A stretch of 59,735 nucleotides of DNA from CAYYJR01 sp964472305 (GTDB lineage: Bacteria; Armatimonadota; Hebobacteria; CAIYQO01), in assembly GCA_964472305.1 (NCBI GenBank), contig CAYYJR010000023.1, positions 1-59,735 on the forward strand, in the 5' to 3' direction. The notes below the pieces were generated by a model. That model saw only the letters and a program-made list of their open reading frames with translations, had not been told where the DNA came from and searched no databases. The translations under genes and the position numbers were made by a program. Positions within the stretch are counted from its first letter, which is position 1. Each line of letters opens with the position of its first letter. Shown one piece after another: positions 24,704 to 31,970 of the stretch.

Positions 24704-26896
24704 TTACGGTTCCGCCGGACCCTGGTACACACTGCCGCCGTAGCCGGTGACATAGATGATTCCCGCGTTATCGGGATCGAAGTGCACGCGGTGAGCGCTG
24801 CTGAAGGGGTAATCGGTGAAGGGCGTCCAGCGTGCTCCGGCGTCCTTGCTAAGCCACAGCGGGTAGTCGGCAGCGTCATTGCCGGTCAGCGTCAGGTAAA
24901 TCCAATCGGGGTGTTGCGGATGAATGGTGGCGCCGAAGTGCTGGCTGCCCTTGCGCGCGAGCCGCTGCCATTCTCCCCCACCGTCGGTGGTGGTATAGAG
25001 CCCGCCTTCGCGCAGGTCGCGGCCCGGATCGTCGCAGACGCCCAGGTAGAGGATGCGGCTGTCGCGGGGATCGACATCGTAATCGGTGAGCCAGCGCACG
25101 TCCAATCCGGCGGTGATCGCTTCCCAACGCGCGCCGTCATCGGCGGAGCGATAGAGCCCGACGCCGTCGCGGATCAGCTTGCCGTCGCGCAGCAGGCCGG
25201 TGACCAGGCAGAACAGCGTGCCGTCGGCATGCAGGCGCAGGCGACAGACGCGCATGTTCACCCCGGGTGCGCCGAGTCCAGCCGCGCGCGGCTCCCAGGT
25301 GACGCCGCCATCGGTCGAGCGGAACACCCCATGCTCCCATACCGAGGCGTAAAGCGTGCGCGCGTCGCGGGAACTGCGCGGGTCGAGTATCACCGAGATG
25401 ATGGGTGCCAGCGGCAGGTCGCGCCGTTTGCGGTAATCGGTATCCCAGTCCATCCACTCGGAGTCGTTGATCAACGTGTTCAGGTTGCGTTCGCGCCAGG
25501 TTGCTCCGAAATCCTCGCTGTAGCCGACGCAGCCGATGCCGCCGGCTTGCTGCCGACTGAGTACGCTGTTGCGGTTGGGAATGTCGCGCACCTGTGAGAA
25601 CGCCCCCCACAGGCGACCCGGCACTGCGGGGTCGAAGGCCAATTCATAGGTGTTCGCGCCCGTGTCGCGTTTCCATCTCCACGACGCGCCGGCGTTATCC
25701 GTACAGAAGAGGCCCAGATCGGTATAGCAGGCGTAATGACGCTGGTGCTCGAAGGGATCGATGTAATAGTGCCAGGTGGGGGTGTTGTTCAATCCGTTGT
25801 TGATCCAGCAGTCCTCGCTGCCCCGCACTTCACCCGCCCACCAACTGGCGCCGCCGTCCTCGCTGATGAACAGCGAGCAATAATGATCGAAGAGCAGGTG
25901 CTCGGCGTTGCACGGGTCGATGGCCGCGGCGAACGTAGCCCACCCCCATAGCGAGCGGGGGAAGAAGTAGTTGTTGATGTAGCTTTCCGGCATGTTGAAG
26001 CGGGGATCGGTGCGGTCGCAAAACGCCACGGGTCGCCAGCTTTCGCCGCCATCGTCACTGCGATTCACAGTGTCGTCGGCGCTGTAGATGGGCCGCACCG
26101 CGTAGACCGTCTGCGGACAGGCGTTGCTTACCAACAGGAAACGCGCCAGCCTCACCTCTTCTTCGCGGACGTGCATCTCCGCCGTGCGGACCCACTGCCG
26201 TTCATCGTCGCGCCAGCGGAAGATAGCGCCGATGGCGCCGTCCGGCATTACCTCGTCAACCCAGCAGTAGAGCGCGCACCGGTCGTCGCGCGAGGCGCCG
26301 GTGAATGTCCGGATCGGCGCGGCAGGCAGTCCGGCGCCGGCAGGCTGCCAGCACGTGCCGTCTTCGGTGCGATAACAGGTTTCCGCGGTGGCGACCACGG
26401 CACGCCGCGCCGCCGGGTCGCGCTGGTCGATATGGAGGCCCACCACCGTACCGGCAACCCCCGTGCAGGCGCGCCAGTGCGCTCCGCCGTCGGTCGAGAC
26501 AAACACGCCGGTCGTCGTGGCCGCGAGCATATACGCGCCGTCGCCCGCGCCGATAGCCAGGTGGCGCAATCCGCCGGGCAGTCCCGCGCCGAACGGCGTC
26601 CAGGTGACGCCGCGGTCGCGGCTGATGCGCAGCGTGGCCGCGGAAGAATGGGCGGCAAAGATCACCTCGGGATCGCTCGGGTGGAAGACCGGCGCGCAAA
26701 ACGGGCAACCGATAAGCTGTTGCCAGTGGATCATCTCCCACTGCCGCCCACCGCTGGTCGAGCGATACGCGCCGTTCATGTCGCCGTTGAGCAGGATCAG
26801 TTCCGGGTCATGCGGCGAGATGGCGGGCGTGAACATTCCGCCGCCACCGCTGATGCCGGTCGGATGCCACCGCGAGGTGTGTGTGGATGTAGTCAT
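24704..26896 (-). CDS. Asp-box (BNR/sortilin-like) beta-propeller protein
   Basis: A 730-residue protein with at least ten Asp-box motifs (SxDxGxxW: STDGGAHW, SDDGGESW, SEDGGASW, SEDFGATW, STDGGVTW, SADDGARW, SKDAGARW) spread evenly along its length. This predicts one or two seven-bladed beta-propellers as in VPS10/sortilin, GH74 xyloglucanases and sialidases. No signal peptide is seen from ATG 26896, although the Shine-Dalgarno is weak and the start could differ. Without clear catalytic aspartates, whether it is an enzyme or a binding protein stays open. It lies divergent from the dehydrogenase gene. Confidence 0.75.
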   Translation of the reverse strand: MTTSTHTSRWHPTGISGGGGMFTPAISPHDPELILLNGDMNGAYRSTSGGRQWEMIHWQQLIGCPFCAPVFHPSDPEVIFAAHSSAATLRISRDRGVTWTPFGAGLPGGLRHLAIGAGDGAYMLAATTTGVFVSTDGGAHWRACTGVAGTVVGLHIDQRDPAARRAVVATAETCYRTEDGTCWQPAGAGLPAAPIRTFTGASRDDRCALYCWVDEVMPDGAIGAIFRWRDDERQWVRTAEMHVREEEVRLARFLLVSNACPQTVYAVRPIYSADDTVNRSDDGGESWRPVAFCDRTDPRFNMPESYINNYFFPRSLWGWATFAAAIDPCNAEHLLFDHYCSLFISEDGGASWWAGEVRGSEDCWINNGLNNTPTWHYYIDPFEHQRHYACYTDLGLFCTDNAGASWRWKRDTGANTYELAFDPAVPGRLWGAFSQVRDIPNRNSVLSRQQAGGIGCVGYSEDFGATWRERNLNTLINDSEWMDWDTDYRKRRDLPLAPIISVILDPRSSRDARTLYASVWEHGVFRSTDGGVTWEPRAAGLGAPGVNMRVCRLRLHADGTLFCLVTGLLRDGKLIRDGVGLYRSADDGARWEAITAGLDVRWLTDYDVDPRDSRILYLGVCDDPGRDLREGGLYTTTDGGGEWQRLARKGSQHFGATIHPQHPDWIYLTLTGNDAADYPLWLSKDAGARWTPFTDYPFSSAHRVHFDPDNAGIIYVTGYGGSVYQGPAEP

Positions 26897-27270
26897 GGCG
26901 TTGTCTCTTTTTGGACGGCTTCCAGCCGGGGCACTAGCACCGCAGCACCGGTGCGCGGTGTTGCACCCGGTCGCGTGTCTGCCCCCACCGTTACGGAAAC
27001 CTGCCATACTATTCTTCGTCACGCCCATGGTTTTCCTGCTAACCCCTGCTGCCGTGGGAACAATGTCGAAAGACAGTCCGGACGGACGCTGATGCTGCCT
27101 ACCGGAGGTGCTTTCATCACGCCTGCCACGACACGCGACCGGCGATCTCGACGAGGGCAGTGCCCGTATACCAAACGATGCTATCCTGCCCCGGTCCCAT
27201 TCTTGGCAAAAATATGGTATGCTGACGCGGGTTTCCCGGCTGGAGCCGGCGCAACCCGGGAGATGCAACG
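26897..27270. other. Divergent intergenic region, propeller and dehydrogenase genes
   Basis: A 374-base region between divergent genes. No gene or RNA is supported. It must hold both promoters, but I see no convincing -35/-10 pair. GGGAG eight bases before 27271 is the ribosome binding site of the dehydrogenase. Confidence 0.45.
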
Positions 27271-28047
27271 ATGAACGATTTACGTGAGAAAGTCGCCATT
27301 GTCACCGGAGCGGGGCAGGGATTGGGCGAAGCGATTGCCCGCCGGTTGGCTGCCGAGGGCTGTAAAGTGGTGGTGGCGGATCTGGTGACGGAAAACGCGG
27401 AAAAGGTGGCGGCGTCGCTGCCCGACGCGCTGGCCGTGACGGTGGACGTGACGAACGAGGAACAGGTTGCGGCGATGACGGCGGCGACGGTGGCGAAATA
27501 CGGGCGTCTCGACCTGATGGTGCCCAACGCGGGCATCCTCATCGCCGAACCCATCGAAGATGCCGACGTGCGCAAGTGGCGCAAGGTGATCGACGTGAAC
27601 CTGGTGGGCAATATGCTGTGCTGCAAATACGCCGCGCGCGAGTTCATCAAGCAACACAGCGGCGCCATCGTGGCGATCAACTCGAAGTCAGGCAAACGCG
27701 GTTCCTTCCGCAACAGCGCGTATGCCGCCTCCAAGTTTGGCGCGATCGGGTTGATCCAGTCCGTCGCCCTCGAACTCGCCCCCTACGGCGCGCGCGCCAA
27801 CGCTATCTGTCCCGGCAATCTGCTCGACAGCCCGTTGTGGCAGGACAGCCTCTTCGAACAATACGCGAAGAACCGCGGCATGAGCGTGGAGGAAGTGCGC
27901 AAGTTCTACGAAGGTCAGGTTCCACTAGGCCGGGGCGCCTCGTATGATGATATCTGCAACGTGGTCGTCTTCCTCGCCAGCGACGCCAGCAGCTACATGA
28001 CCGGCCAGGCGCTGAACGTCACCGGCGGTCAGGTGATGAGCCCGTAG
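27271..28047 (+). CDS. Short-chain dehydrogenase, SrlD-like (sorbitol-6-phosphate 2-dehydrogenase type)
   Basis: A 258-residue classical SDR. Cofactor motif TGAGQGLGEAIARRLA with Asp after strand 2 (VVVADL) favours NAD. The active site reads INSKSGKRGSFRNSAYAASK (Ser, Tyr, Lys). The segment from INSKSGK through LAPYG, GNLLDSPLWQ and the end TGQALNVTGGQVM follows the E. coli SrlD pattern closely as I remember it, so a polyol-phosphate substrate is likely. No sorbitol PTS is nearby, so the real substrate could be another polyol. GGGAG precedes the ATG. Confidence 0.85.
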   Translation: MNDLREKVAIVTGAGQGLGEAIARRLAAEGCKVVVADLVTENAEKVAASLPDALAVTVDVTNEEQVAAMTAATVAKYGRLDLMVPNAGILIAEPIEDADVRKWRKVIDVNLVGNMLCCKYAAREFIKQHSGAIVAINSKSGKRGSFRNSAYAASKFGAIGLIQSVALELAPYGARANAICPGNLLDSPLWQDSLFEQYAKNRGMSVEEVRKFYEGQVPLGRGASYDDICNVVVFLASDASSYMTGQALNVTGGQVMSP

Positions 28048-28087
28048 TGATTGGTGGATGTGGTGAGTGAATGCATTGATAAGATCA

Positions 28088-28117
28088 GGCGAATCTAGCC
28101 CGCGGGCTAGATTCGCC
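28088..28117. repeat. 30-base perfect palindrome
   Basis: GGCGAATCTAGCCCG is followed immediately by its exact reverse complement. It lies 40 bases after the dehydrogenase stop and could be a terminator hairpin, a cruciform or an interspersed palindromic element. No T run follows on either strand. Confidence 0.6.
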
Positions 28118-28307
28118 GTGCCGGCTGGATGCCCCCGGTCCTTGCGGGAGCCCGTCTCGCAACCACCTTCCTGCTGCTGTTTCCTGCGTACCCTGGAGTA
28201 TCACTGTTCATTGCAAATTTTCTATTCTTCATTTTTCAGTCCTCTGTAATGTTTTCCTGGTCGGCCATGACTACAGGGATGTAACCCAATCCGCGGAGGT
28301 GAGCTGT

Positions 28308-28844
28308 ATGGATGACATCGCGCTGATTGAGGCCGTGTTGGCGGGCAACGCGGAGGCGTTCGGGACACTGGTACAGCGGTACCAGCATGGCCTGGTCGCC
28401 GCCGCGCGACACCTGACCCGGAACGCGGAGGATGCGGAAGACCTGGCGCAGGACGCGCTGGTGGACGCTTACCGTAGCCTGCGCGCATTGCGAGATCGCA
28501 CCAAATTCCGGGCCTGGTTGTTCGGCATCCTCCGTCACAAATGCCTCACCTACCTCCAAACACGCAAGCCGGAGCATTTGCCGCTGGCCGACGTCGAAGA
28601 TTCGCTGCCCGCCCCCGCGCGCGGCGACGGCGTCGAGGTGGCGGAACTGCTCGACGGGCTGCCGTTTGCCTATCGTGAAATCCTCGCCGCCCGCTACGTG
28701 CAGGAAATGAGCTACGAGGAGATCGCGGTGGCGCTGGGCACCAGCGTCAACAACGTGCGCGTGCGCTGTTGCCGGGCACGCGAGCGGCTGCGCGAACTTT
28801 TCGCCGTGCGCGGGCTGCGGGTGGAAGGAGGTGTGTCATGCTGA
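28308..28844 (+). CDS. ECF-type RNA polymerase sigma factor
   Basis: A 178-residue sigma-70-family factor. Region 2 (AEAFGTLVQRYQHGLVAAAR, DAEDLAQDALVDAYRSL, FRAWLFGILRHKCLTYL) and region 4 (LPFAYREILAARYVQEMSYE, VALGTSVNNVRVRCCRARER) are complete, with no region 1 or 3, as in ECF factors. The ATG at 28308 follows GGAGGTGA. Its stop overlaps the anti-sigma gene by seven bases, so the pair is co-translated. It probably directs its own promoter, but I cannot recognise an ECF promoter upstream. Confidence 0.92.
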   Translation: MDDIALIEAVLAGNAEAFGTLVQRYQHGLVAAARHLTRNAEDAEDLAQDALVDAYRSLRALRDRTKFRAWLFGILRHKCLTYLQTRKPEHLPLADVEDSLPAPARGDGVEVAELLDGLPFAYREILAARYVQEMSYEEIAVALGTSVNNVRVRCCRARERLRELFAVRGLRVEGGVSC

Positions 28845-30391
28845 AACCGTGTGAACAATGGAACATGCGCCTGTCCGCCTATCTGGACGGCGAGGGGAAT
28901 GAAAACGAGCGAGGCCAGGTCGAGACGCACCTGAAAGAATGCTCCGCCTGCCGCACGGCGGCGGAGATCGCTCGCTGCGACGCGCAGGACGTGGCCGCTA
29001 CGCTGACCGCCCGCAAGGCTGGCGACAACTTCGCCGCACAGGTGATGGCCCGCGTGGCGGTGACGGCGATTGAAGACAGAGGGCTGGAGCCGAAACCGAA
29101 GCCCAAGCCGGCACCCAAACCGATTAGTTTCGGTCGCCGTCTGATGGAATGGGGATTGGTGCTGTGTGTATTGGCGATTTTTTCGTCGATACTGTTTCCC
29201 GTGTTCGCCAAGCCGAGAGAAAAATCGCGGCAGACCACCTGTCTGAGCCAGGTGCGCCAGATTGCGACGGCGCTGCAGATGTATGCACAGGATAACCATG
29301 GATACCTTCCGAAAGCGGAGAACTGGATAGAAGCTGTTACATCTTATCTGGGTGACTCGAAGAAGATGCTTCTCTGTCCGAGTGATGGTGCTAATTATCA
29401 TGAAGAGACGATTAGTTATCAATACAATTCGTCACTTTCCGGTGTGAATGTGAATACGATCATCTCTTCAACAGAAACGCCGATTGTCTGGTGTCTTGGT
29501 CGCCATAGTGGGGGATCGATGATCGGATTCGCCGATGGCCACGTGAAATATTATCCTGGCGTGAAAACAATCGGCGATTATGTTGCATTGCAACGGAAAG
29601 ACTTCGAAGCAGCGAATGAACGCGCGAAAGCGATAGGAGAGCCTGCGCAACCGGCACCCGTTATTCCGGTTCCGGGCAGTGAAAAACGCCCCACCATCAC
29701 CCCGCCGGCGAGGAACTACGGGTTGGCGGAGAAGCTGCAGATCGCGTATCAGGCCAGCCTGTCGCTGCGGAGCGCGGACGTGCAGGCGTCGATGGAACAG
29801 GCGGAGTTGCTCTTCCTGCGCTATGACGGCTTCGTGCTGAAGTCCGATTACCAGCGCGGCGAGGACGATGTTGCCACCGCGACGGTGAGCGGGCGGGTAC
29901 CGAGTACGAAGCTGGGCACGCTGTTGATCGAGCTGGATCGATTGGGCACGGTGCAGGCGCGTACGGTGAACGGTGAGGACCTGACCGCCGCGCATATCGA
30001 CCAGATCGAGAAGCTCAGCGATCTGGGGGATACCCAGCGCAACCTGGAACACATCGAGACGCGCTCGCGGCCAACGACTGCCATGTCCGCGGAGAGTGAG
30101 CGCCACGGCGCCGCCTCGTTGGCGAGTGGCGTGCGGGTGGAGCAATACAGGCTGAAGAGCCGCGTCGCGCTGGCGGAGGTGACGGTGCAGATCGCCAGCC
30201 TGCCCAAGCCGCCCGCGCCGGCGGTGAATCCGGTGATTTCCTCCGCGAGTAAATCGTTCGGCGCGCTGCGCGCCTTCGGGTTGTGGCTGTTCACCGGCCT
30301 TGTCATCCCGCTCGGTATCTGGCTGCCCGTGTGGGGCCCGCTCGTGGCACTCGGCATCTTGCTGCGCCGTCGGTACCGGATGCGGGAATAG
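28838..30391 (+). CDS. Anti-sigma factor fused to prepilin-like (H-X9-DG) and DUF4349-like domains
   Basis: A 517-residue protein with an unusual mosaic. Residues 1-60: zinc-finger anti-sigma domain (HLKECSACR, the HxxxCxxC ligand set). Residues 90-120: a KPKPKPAPKP linker then a membrane helix (WGLVLCVLAIFSSILFPVF). Residues 120-260: a prepilin/DUF1559-like domain (KPREKSRQTTCLSQVRQIAT) with an H-X9-DG motif at HSGGSMIGFADGH. Residues 310-500: a DUF4349-like coiled domain, then two C-terminal membrane helices. The zinc finger should hold the adjacent sigma factor at the membrane while the outer domains sense something. AAGGAGG precedes the ATG. The role of the pilin-like part is unknown. Confidence 0.8.
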   Translation: MLKPCEQWNMRLSAYLDGEGNENERGQVETHLKECSACRTAAEIARCDAQDVAATLTARKAGDNFAAQVMARVAVTAIEDRGLEPKPKPKPAPKPISFGRRLMEWGLVLCVLAIFSSILFPVFAKPREKSRQTTCLSQVRQIATALQMYAQDNHGYLPKAENWIEAVTSYLGDSKKMLLCPSDGANYHEETISYQYNSSLSGVNVNTIISSTETPIVWCLGRHSGGSMIGFADGHVKYYPGVKTIGDYVALQRKDFEAANERAKAIGEPAQPAPVIPVPGSEKRPTITPPARNYGLAEKLQIAYQASLSLRSADVQASMEQAELLFLRYDGFVLKSDYQRGEDDVATATVSGRVPSTKLGTLLIELDRLGTVQARTVNGEDLTAAHIDQIEKLSDLGDTQRNLEHIETRSRPTTAMSAESERHGAASLASGVRVEQYRLKSRVALAEVTVQIASLPKPPAPAVNPVISSASKSFGALRAFGLWLFTGLVIPLGIWLPVWGPLVALGILLRRRYRMRE

Positions 30392-30415
30392 GGAGGGCGA
30401 GATCGCGTCGCGATT

Positions 30416-30448
30416 GAACGCCAGGGAATACCCATTTCCCTGGCGTTC
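30416..30448 (+). terminator. Stem-loop after the anti-sigma gene
   Basis: A 13-base perfect stem (GAACGCCAGGGAA with TTCCCTGGCGTTC) and a seven-base loop, 25 bases after the anti-sigma stop. The following bases are only mildly T-rich (ATTCTTCTTATC), so an intrinsic terminator is likely but not textbook. Confidence 0.65.
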
Positions 30449-30525
30449 TCCCATAGTCATTCTTCTTATCGGGAGCCCCGTATTCCCTCCGGGTCATGGG
30501 CCGGTTTCGGTCAGGATGCACAAAA

Positions 30526-30559
30526 CGCGACGGCCAGTCAGTACTGACTGGCCATCGCG
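30526..30559 (-). terminator. Intrinsic terminator of the small ankyrin gene
   Basis: CGCGA-C-GGCCAGTCAGT is followed by its near-perfect inverted copy (one mismatch). Read on the minus strand, the stem is followed by TTTTGTG. It lies 61 bases beyond the stop of the ankyrin gene, which is transcribed toward it. Confidence 0.75.
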
Positions 30560-30619
30560 TGGTATGCAACCCCTGCTCGCGGGGCGAAAGGCGGAGATGT
30601 ATAAGGTCTGGCAGGAATG

Positions 30620-30997
30620 TTATAACGTCGCGCCGTGGTCGCGCAGCAGCTTCTCGACATCCGACTGATTGCCGATCATGGCCATCTTCAGCGGGGTGCG
30701 TCCGCCGTTGTCGCGCGCATTCAAATCGGCGCCGTTGTCGCGCAGTACTTTGATGACGTCGAGATGACCTTTATATGCCGGCCAGTGCACGGGGGTGCGC
30801 TCGCCTTTATCGCGCGCGTTCACGTCCGCATTCTGCTTCAGCAACTGCTTCACGGTCGCCACATAGCCATGAAACGCAGCCAGGTGCAACGGAGTACGTC
30901 CTTCTTCATCACGCGCCTCGACATCGATATCGAGCACGGTCACGATCTCTTCCTTCGTCTTTTTCGCCGGTGCCTTTGCTCGCCGTGCTTTACTCAT
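30620..30997 (-). CDS. Small ankyrin-repeat protein
   Basis: A 125-residue protein with a basic N terminus (MSKARRAKAPAKKTKEE) and three ankyrin repeats: GRTPLHLAAFHGYVATVKQL, ERTPVHWPAYKGHLDVIKVL and GRTPLKMAMIGNQSDVEKLL. No signal peptide or membrane segment; a cytoplasmic protein-binding module is expected. GGAGGAGG precedes ATG 30997. It is divergent from the hydrogenase operon. Partner unknown. Confidence 0.88.
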   Translation of the reverse strand: MSKARRAKAPAKKTKEEIVTVLDIDVEARDEEGRTPLHLAAFHGYVATVKQLLKQNADVNARDKGERTPVHWPAYKGHLDVIKVLRDNGADLNARDNGGRTPLKMAMIGNQSDVEKLLRDHGATL

Positions 30998-31113
30998 GAT
31001 TTACCTCCTCCGGAAACCTAACAAACTTTCATCACCTATATGATACACCTTTTCCGTTGTGCGGAATAGTCTTTCCGTAAATTCACCGCCTGCCCGGCTG
31101 GGGATCGAACAGC

Positions 31114-31147
31114 ATGGCGCCGGGTCGGTTTTTCGAACCGGCGCCAT
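31114..31147. other. Hairpin in the hydrogenase upstream region
   Basis: ATGGCGCCGG and CCGGCGCCAT form a 10-base perfect stem around a 14-base T-containing loop. It does not follow a gene end on either strand, so an ordinary terminator role is unlikely; it might insulate the two divergent transcripts. Confidence 0.45.
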
Positions 31148-31168
31148 TGTTGTAGAGGGTATCAATAA

Positions 31169-31186
31169 TCGTGATTAAATTCACGA
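31169..31186. promoter_or_regulatory. Rex-box-like palindrome (distal)
   Basis: TCGTGATTAAATTCACGA is a perfect TCGTGA-N6-TCACGA inverted repeat. It matches 11 of 14 defined positions of the Rex consensus TTGTGAA-N4-TTCACAA as I recall it. It lies 278 bases before hydC and 172 bases before the divergent ankyrin gene. Confidence 0.5.
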
Positions 31187-31398
31187 ATACGGTCAAATCC
31201 CGGGATTTTCTTCGGTGCAACTCGCGTTGTCCGGGTGGCGGGGTGGTGGCGCGCCGGGGTCGCGCGGCGGCGGGTCCGCTTTGCGTCTCGGTGGCGCGAA
31301 GTTTGTGCGCGGCAGTACAAATTGTAGGATACGCTACCGTTGCCGGGGAAAATTTCAGAAAAAGACCGATTAATTTGCCGCGAATGGCAGAAAATTGA

Positions 31399-31427
31399 TT
31401 TACACCACCCCGAGATTGTGGTATATT
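31399..31427 (+). promoter_or_regulatory. Promoter of the hydrogenase operon
   Basis: TTTACA (31399-31404), a 17-base spacer and TATATT (31422-31427) give a good sigma-70-type promoter. The transcript would start near 31434 and the hydC ATG follows about 30 bases later. Two Rex-like palindromes cover the -10 and the start site. Confidence 0.6.
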
Positions 31428-31433
31428 TCACTA
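31416..31433. promoter_or_regulatory. Rex-box-like palindrome covering the -10
   Basis: TTGTGGTATATTTCACTA matches the Rex consensus TTGTGAA-N4-TTCACAA at 11 of 14 defined positions and spans the -10 hexamer, so a bound repressor would block polymerase. Confidence 0.55.
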
Positions 31434-31449
31434 GTGATAAAATTCACGA
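31432..31449. promoter_or_regulatory. Rex-box-like palindrome at the transcript start
   Basis: TAGTGATAAAATTCACGA matches the same consensus at 11 of 14 positions and abuts the preceding box. Its GTGA-N6-TCAC core is identical to that of the distal box, which suggests one common protein. Confidence 0.55.
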
Positions 31450-31463
31450 ATTGGGAGCATCGT

Positions 31464-31970
31464 ATGTCAGCTCACGTCTGTCAATGCACACAGGATGCCA
31501 TGGGCAAGATTCTCGCGGAGTTCCCGGCCGGACGACGCGAGACGCTGATCCCGCTGCTGCAGGCCGCGCAGGAAACCTTCGGGTATCTGCCGGAAGCGGC
31601 AATCGAGGCAATCGGCACGCACCTGGGCGTCGCGACCGCCAAGGTCTACGGCGTCGCCACGTTTTATAATCAGTTCCGCCTGCAACCCGTCGGCCAACAC
31701 ACCATTCGCGTCTGCCGCGGCACCGCCTGCCACGTGCGTGGTTCGAAGCTGCTGCTCGATACCCTGTCCGGCGAACTGGGCGTTCAACCGGGCGGTACCA
31801 CCCCGGACGGCCAGTTCACGCTGGAGACGGTTGCCTGCCTGGGCGCGTGCTCGATTGCCCCGGTAGTGACGGTCGATGAGCATTTCCACGGCGCGGTGCA
31901 GGCGCGCAACGCCGCGAAGATCATCAAGCAGTATCGCAAGGAGGGGAGCCATGACGACGACGGTAAATGA
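31464..31970 (+). CDS. hydC: [FeFe]-hydrogenase subunit HydC (NuoE-like)
   Basis: A 168-residue NuoE-type protein of the trimeric NAD(H)-linked [FeFe] hydrogenase. The C-terminal thioredoxin-like domain binds one [2Fe-2S] cluster through four cysteines in VCRGTACHVRG and VACLGACSIAP. The helical N-terminal part (FPAGRRETLIPLLQAAQET, GVATFYNQFRLQPVG) is typical. First gene of the hyd operon. It overlaps hydB by 20 bases. The start ATG 31464 lacks a strong Shine-Dalgarno (GGGAG at 31452-31456). Confidence 0.92.
   Translation: MSAHVCQCTQDAMGKILAEFPAGRRETLIPLLQAAQETFGYLPEAAIEAIGTHLGVATAKVYGVATFYNQFRLQPVGQHTIRVCRGTACHVRGSKLLLDTLSGELGVQPGGTTPDGQFTLETVACLGACSIAPVVTVDEHFHGAVQARNAAKIIKQYRKEGSHDDDGK

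Larger units (their letters stand above)
30998..31463. other. Regulatory region between ankyrin and hydrogenase genes
   Basis: A 466-base divergent region with no gene. It contains a strong hairpin (31114-31147), an upstream Rex-box-like palindrome (31169-31186), a GC-rich middle part with nothing recognised, and the hydrogenase promoter overlaid by two further palindromes (31399-31449). Confidence 0.6.

Noticed and set aside
27203..27223. TTGGCA and TATGCT upstream of the dehydrogenase as a promoter
   Set aside because: The spacer is only nine bases, too short for sigma-70 recognition.
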